Of a DNA stretch of 64,000 nt, positions 59,769-64,000 are shown one piece after another (within the stretch, counting starts at the first letter, position 1; the number at the start of each line of letters is the position of its first letter). A program made the translations under genes and the position numbers. This DNA is from Cohnella faecalis. GTDB lineage: Bacteria; Bacillota; Bacilli; Paenibacillales; Paenibacillaceae. The stretch is taken from positions 34,379 through 98,378 of the forward strand of contig NZ_QXJM01000036.1 in assembly GCF_003570905.1 (NCBI RefSeq), given 5' to 3'. The notes beneath the pieces were generated by a model. It was not told the origin of the DNA. It did no database searches and saw nothing but the letters and a program-made list of their open reading frames with translations.

Positions 59769-62243
59769 CTATTCCGTCTCTCCTTCGATGCTGTCTTCCG
59801 ATTCGTCTTGGTCGTCGTCTTCGCTGCGAGGCGCGCGAGTGACCGTTGCCACGGCATCCTCGTCGCGAATATTAATGAGCTTCACGCCTTGCGTGATACG
59901 TCCCATCGAGTTAATGCCGGACATGCTTGTCCGAATAAGCGTTCCGGAGGTCGTCATAATCATCAAATCCTCATCGTCATGAACGACCTTCAGGCTGACG
60001 ATATCGCCGTTCTTCTCCGTCACGTTCAACGTCTTAATGCCTTTGCCGCCGCGCGTTTGGATGCGGTATTCGGTCATCGGAGTCCGCTTGCCGTAGCCTT
60101 TGGCGGTTACGATCAGCACATCCTCGTTCGGTTCGACGACGTCCATATCGATAACGTTATCGTCATCGTCAAGCTGAATGCCCTTGACGCCCGTAGCGGA
60201 ACGTCCCATCGAGCGGACATCCTTCTCAGGGAAACGAATGGACATCCCTTGACGCGTTCCCATAATGATCTCTTGCTCGCCGTCCGTCAGCTTAACTCCG
60301 ATCAGATCGTCGTCTTCGCGCAAGGAAATGGCGATCAGACCGACTCTTCGGATGTTGGAATAATCGTCGAGCGGCGTTTTCTTCACAATCCCGTTACGGG
60401 TAGCGAAGAACAAGTATTTGTTCGGCTCGAACGCTTCGACCGGAATGACCGCGTTGATCGTCTCTCCCTGTTCGATCTGAATCAGGTTAATGATCGGCGT
60501 TCCCTTGGCCGTACGGCTAAGATCCGGAATTTCGTAAGCCTTCAGACGGAACACGCGGCCTTTGTTCGTAAAGAACAACAAGTAATGGTGCGTATTGGAA
60601 ATGAATAGGTTCTCGACGAAATCCTCGTCCTTCGTTCCCATTCCCGTTACGCCCCGTCCGCCCCTCTTCTGGCTGCGATACGTCGAAACCGGAAGACGCT
60701 TGATATAACCGGAATGGCTCATCGTAATAACGACGTCATCGCGCGGTATCAAGTCTTCGTCCAGAATCTCTTCGTCGCTATGCGTAATTTCCGTACGTCT
60801 CTCGTCTCCGAACTTGAGCTTGATCTCTTCGAGCTCGTCGTAAATGATGTCCAGCACGAGCGCCTCATCTCCGAGAATCGCTTTGTATTCGGCGATCTTC
60901 TGCATCAACTCGGCATATTCCTGCTCGATCTTGTCGCGTTCCAGTCCGGTCAGACGCTGAAGCCGCATATCAAGAATGGCTTGCGCTTGATCATGCGACA
61001 GACCGAATCGGGTAATCAAGCCTTCGCGGGCAATTTCAGCGGTTTGGGATGCGCGGATCAAGGCGATAACCTCGTCCAGATGATCAAGCGCGATCCGCAA
61101 CCCTTGCAGGATATGCGCGCGCGCTTCGGCTTTCTTCAGATCGAACTCGGTCCGTCTGCGGATAACTTCGATCTGATGCTCGATGTAGTAATACAACGCA
61201 TCGCGCAAGTTAAGCAGCTTTGGCTCCTTGTTCACGATCGCAAGCATGTTAACGCCGAACGTGGATTGCATCGCTGTTTGTTTGTATAGATTGTTCAGCA
61301 CAACGCTCGGATTGGCATCGCGCCGAAGCTCGATGACGACCCGCATTCCGTTGCGGTCGGATTCATCGCGCAGGTCGGTAATGCCTTCAAGCTTCTTATC
61401 CCGAACGAGCTCGGCGATCTTCTCGACAAGCCGGGCTTTGATTACTTGGTAAGGAAGCTCGTGAACGATAATCCGGGCTTTGCCGCCAACCTCTTCGATC
61501 TCGGCGCGGGCTCTCATCGTGACGGAGCCTCGACCTGTCGTGTAAGCTTGACGAATTCCTTGGCGACCGAGTATGAGGCCGGCCGTCGGAAAATCCGGAC
61601 CCGAAATAAACTCCATCAAATCGGCAGCGGTCAATTCCGGGTTGCGAATCAGCGCCTGCGTGCCGTTAATGACTTCGCGCAAATTATGCGGCGGGATATT
61701 CGTCGCCATCCCAACGGCAATACCGGTATTGCCGTTAACAAGTAAATTCGGATATCGAGCCGGAAGTACGGACGGCTCTTGCTCTTCGCCGTCGTAGTTC
61801 GGAATAAAATCGACGGTTTCCTTGTTGATGTCCCGCAGCATCTCCAATGCGATCTTGGACATCCGCGCTTCGGTATATCGCATAGCGGCAGCAAAATCGC
61901 CGTCGATCGAGCCAAAGTTGCCATGACCGTCGACAAGCATGTAACGAAGCGAGAAGTCTTGCGCCATCCGCACCATGGCTTCATAAATCGATGAATCCCC
62001 GTGAGGATGGTATTTGCCGATTACTTCGCCGACGATCCTGGCGGATTTCTTATACGGCTTGTCCGGTGCCATTCCAAGCTCGGACATGGCATATAGAATA
62101 CGCCTATGAACCGGCTTCAGACCGTCGCGCACGTCCGGAAGCGCCCGGCTTACAATGATGCTCATTGCATAGTCCATGAACGATTCCCGCATCTCGACCC
62201 CTATATCGCGGTCGCGGACTTGGAAGCGTTGCTCTTCAGCCAT
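59769..62243 (-). CDS. gyrA: DNA gyrase subunit A
   Basis: An 824-residue intact subunit of the type II topoisomerase that introduces negative supercoils. The catalytic tyrosine is Y123 in [10 protein letters not shown]. The quinolone region reads [12 protein letters not shown], with S84 and E88 unchanged, the sensitive-type residues. The C-terminal beta-pinwheel carries the GyrA-box-like QRGGRGV segment. AGGAGGATCTAC precedes the ATG. An extended -10 (TGCTATAAT, minus strand, about 62357-62349) lies about 105 bases upstream. Confidence 0.98.
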   Translation of the reverse strand: MAEEQRFQVRDRDIGVEMRESFMDYAMSIIVSRALPDVRDGLKPVHRRILYAMSELGMAPDKPYKKSARIVGEVIGKYHPHGDSSIYEAMVRMAQDFSLRYMLVDGHGNFGSIDGDFAAAMRYTEARMSKIALEMLRDINKETVDFIPNYDGEEQEPSVLPARYPNLLVNGNTGIAVGMATNIPPHNLREVINGTQALIRNPELTAADLMEFISGPDFPTAGLILGRQGIRQAYTTGRGSVTMRARAEIEEVGGKARIIVHELPYQVIKARLVEKIAELVRDKKLEGITDLRDESDRNGMRVVIELRRDANPSVVLNNLYKQTAMQSTFGVNMLAIVNKEPKLLNLRDALYYYIEHQIEVIRRRTEFDLKKAEARAHILQGLRIALDHLDEVIALIRASQTAEIAREGLITRFGLSHDQAQAILDMRLQRLTGLERDKIEQEYAELMQKIAEYKAILGDEALVLDIIYDELEEIKLKFGDERRTEITHSDEEILDEDLIPRDDVVITMSHSGYIKRLPVSTYRSQKRGGRGVTGMGTKDEDFVENLFISNTHHYLLFFTNKGRVFRLKAYEIPDLSRTAKGTPIINLIQIEQGETINAVIPVEAFEPNKYLFFATRNGIVKKTPLDDYSNIRRVGLIAISLREDDDLIGVKLTDGEQEIIMGTRQGMSIRFPEKDVRSMGRSATGVKGIQLDDDDNVIDMDVVEPNEDVLIVTAKGYGKRTPMTEYRIQTRGGKGIKTLNVTEKNGDIVSLKVVHDDEDLMIMTTSGTLIRTSMSGINSMGRITQGVKLINIRDEDAVATVTRAPRSEDDDQDESEDSIEGETE

Positions 62244-62348
62244 GTAGATCCTCCTACGTCAAATACGAATTTCAACTCGCACGAGCGCCGTTAAATCGAC
62301 ACACGGCACGGCATATTCCGTCATAAACTAAAAAGCACGAATAATTCC

Positions 62349-62357
62349 ATTATAGCA
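62349..62357 (-). promoter_or_regulatory. Extended -10 element upstream of gyrA
   Basis: TGCTATAAT on the minus strand. The -35 is not clear. The same stretch lies just before the divergent ATP-grasp gene. Confidence 0.5.
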
Positions 62358-62389
62358 TAATGTCGAGGGAAAGGTTGGATGAACCCATC

Positions 62390-63156
62390 ATGCGAATCCA
62401 GCGCGTCCTCAGCAAATGGGCGAAAACCGAGACGCTTCTAAAAGACCCGGCGGTAGCCGAATACGTCCCCGTCACAAGCCACTTTAACCGCCTAACCGTG
62501 AAGGAGCTTCTCGACCGTTTCGAGATGATTTACGTGAAGCCGGTACAAGGCACTTTCGGCAAGGGCGTCATCCGGTTGGAAAAGAGAACGGAAGGAGCGG
62601 CACCATACTTTTTTCAATCCGGCGAAAAAAAGTATGAGTTCCTTTCATTCGATGAAATGTACGATCGGCTAGTAGCCGTGAAGCGCAAACGAAGCTACCT
62701 AGCCCAGCAAGGAATTCCGCTACTTAAGCACAAGGGCCGCCGATTCGATCTGCGCTCCATGGTTCAAAAAAACCCGCAAATCGCTGGGAAACGACGGGGT
62801 TGATCGGCAGGCTGGGCCATCCTCGCAAAATCGTAACCAACTATCATAGCGGAGGAACCCCTCTGCCAATTGAACGGCTACTTGCAACGCATGTTCCGGA
62901 CCACGTGCTCCCTTCCTATCTCAACGGGATTCGCAAGCTCAGCGTTCAAGTGGCTGCATCGTTGGAGAAGAGATATCCGAGGATTAAGGAAATCGGAATC
63001 GACTTCGCCATCGACGAGCAATTAAAGCCATGGATACTCGAAGTCAACACGTTGCCCGATCCGTACATCTTCAAAAAATTGCCGTCCCGAAGCGTATTTA
63101 AGCGTATTTACAGCTACTGTGTCGCATACGGTCGATTCCGGCGAAAGCGCCGTTAA
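62390..63156 (+). CDS. YheC/YheD-like ATP-grasp protein, frameshifted
   Basis: About 255 residues after correction. The ATP-grasp core begins at IYVKPVQGTFGKGVIRLEK, and the metal-binding end at EIGIDFAIDEQLKPWILEVNTLPDP. One base lost in the AAA run at 62778-62780 breaks the frame; restoring it gives MVQKNPQNRWETTGLIGRLG. It resembles the endospore coat-associated YheC/YheD family but is shorter. Start ATG 62390 is chosen by comparison with family starts; the upstream site is weak. It lies on the opposite strand between gyrB and gyrA. Confidence 0.75.
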
Positions 63157-63162
63157 TCCGCA

Positions 63163-63190
63163 GGGGGTATCTCCAGAAGAGATACCCCCC
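63163..63190. terminator. Terminator hairpin between the ATP-grasp gene and gyrB
   Basis: 11-bp stem GGGGGTATCTC/GAGATACCCCC with a CAGA loop. There is a modest AATTT tail on the plus strand. It can serve both convergent genes. Confidence 0.65.
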
Positions 63191-63197
63191 AATTTGT

Positions 63198-64000
63198 CTA
63201 TACGTCCAGGTTCTTGACCATCTTAGCGTGTTGTTGAATAAACTCGCGTCTTGGCTCGACGTTGTCGCCCATCAACGTGTCGAAAATAAGGTCCGCATGC
63301 ATGGCGTCTTCGATCCGCACTTGCAGCATCGTCCGGCTGTCCGGATCCATTGTCGTCTCCCACAGCTGCGACGCATTCATCTCTCCGAGACCTTTGTAGC
63401 GCTGGATACTCAACTTCACGCCTTCTCCGAATTGAGCGATAATCTCGTCGCGCTCCTTCTCGGACTGGGCGTAGCGAATGACCTTGTTGCGCTCGATCTT
63501 GAACAGCGGCGGCTGAGCGATGTAGACGTAGCCTTCCTCGATCAGCTTGCGCATGTACCGGTAGAAGAACGTCAGCAAGAGCGTACGTATATGAGCTCCG
63601 TCGACATCGGCATCGGTCATGATGCAAATTTTGTGATAACGGGCTTTCGTAATATCGAAATCGTCGCTAATCCCCGTTCCGAGCGCCGTAATGATCGCCC
63701 GAATTTCGAGATTGGACAATATTTTGTCCAGACGAGCCTTCTCGACGTTCAAAATTTTTCCCCGCAAAGGAAGAATCGCTTGGAAATGCCGATCCCGTCC
63801 TTGCTTGGCCGATCGCCTGCGGAGTCCCCTTCGACGATGTACAATTCGCTGATGGAACGCGTCCTTCGAGGAGCAATCGGCCAGCTTGCCCGGCAGAGAG
63901 CTGACTTCGAGAGCGCTTTTGCGGCGAGTCAATTCGCGAGCCTTCTTTCGCCGCTTCCCGCGCACGAGCGGCTTGCTGCGATTTCTCGACTACCTTGCGA
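63198..64000 (-). CDS. gyrB: DNA gyrase subunit B, C-terminal part, cut by the window edge and with three frame breaks
   Basis: The last 270 or so residues of GyrB. The TOPRIM end is clear: [16 protein letters not shown]-type [25 protein letters not shown], and the [19 protein letters not shown] metal site, ending with [21 protein letters not shown]. The frame is broken three times: an extra base near 63946-63948, an extra base near 63856-63857, and a missing base near 63814. The last two flank a stretch that should read [16 protein letters not shown]. Because GyrB is essential, these are consensus errors rather than mutations. Confidence 0.95.

Overview
The window looks like the chromosome of an endospore-forming Gram-positive bacterium of the Paenibacillaceae (Paenibacillus/Cohnella type). 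The evidence is strong AAGGAGG-type ribosome binding sites, frequent TTG and GTG starts, a Firmicutes-like rRNA operon, a gene for the sigma-G inhibitor Gin, an AraR-type regulator and moderately high GC. The right end (gyrB, gyrA, an HD-GYP gene, 16S-23S-5S, gin) matches the origin-proximal region of such genomes.

Layout. 1-2.3 kb: end of a lipid-linked glycosyltransferase, a broken galU, and a two-gene unit (FAA-type hydrolase, hydroxypyruvate-isomerase-like enzyme). 2.4-9.5 kb: a secreted glycerophosphodiesterase and alkaline phosphatase, then a CxxC lipoprotein with a MacB/FtsX-type ABC transporter, and a convergent thioredoxin-like protein. 10.8-18.6 kb: a guanidine-I (ykkC) riboswitch controlling a guanidine-degradation operon: two DUF1989 carboxyguanidine deiminase subunits, a biotin-dependent guanidine carboxylase, and an allophanate hydrolase whose two domains sit in separate genes with an acetyltransferase between them. 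18.8-26.1 kb: a large secreted subtilase, a secreted peptidoglycan-binding protein with a nuclease-like core, and two small genes, one immunity-like. 26.2-32.8 kb: a P-loop kinase-like gene and potABCD. 32.8-36 kb: a DUF1980/His-rich permease pair and CorA. 36-39 kb: a sulfonate ABC transporter behind a deleted ssuD. 39.2-45.6 kb: a low-complexity candidate effector with tyrosine motifs, a half-size chromate transporter, a HAD phosphatase, a LysE exporter and AraR. 45.8-51.5 kb: an RHS/YD-repeat toxin with a candidate immunity gene. 52-64 kb: gin, a membrane protein, the rRNA operon, HD-GYP, gyrA, an ATP-grasp gene on the opposite strand, and gyrB.

Most unusual signal. Six intergenic tandem arrays (66 units in total) occur at 8.6, 9.7, 27.4, 42.1, 44.1 and 52.9 kb. 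All have a period of 51 bp (some units 52) although their sequences differ. Several are clearly diverged relatives: those at 9.7, 44.1 (reverse complement) and 52.9 kb share a GTAACC-GCTG/GGCTATT core, and those at 8.6 and 27.4 kb share a GTGAC/CACAA-TCCG core. They fill spaces after genes. I know of no described element of this kind.

Quality caveat. At least sixteen single-base indels, mostly losses in short homopolymers, break frames in gyrB, potD, the guanidine carboxylase, the subtilase, the RHS gene, gin and others. gyrB is essential, so many of these are probably consensus errors rather than real mutations. Two larger internal deletions (galU, ssuD) may also be assembly artefacts. Reconstructed products below assume correction of the small indels.
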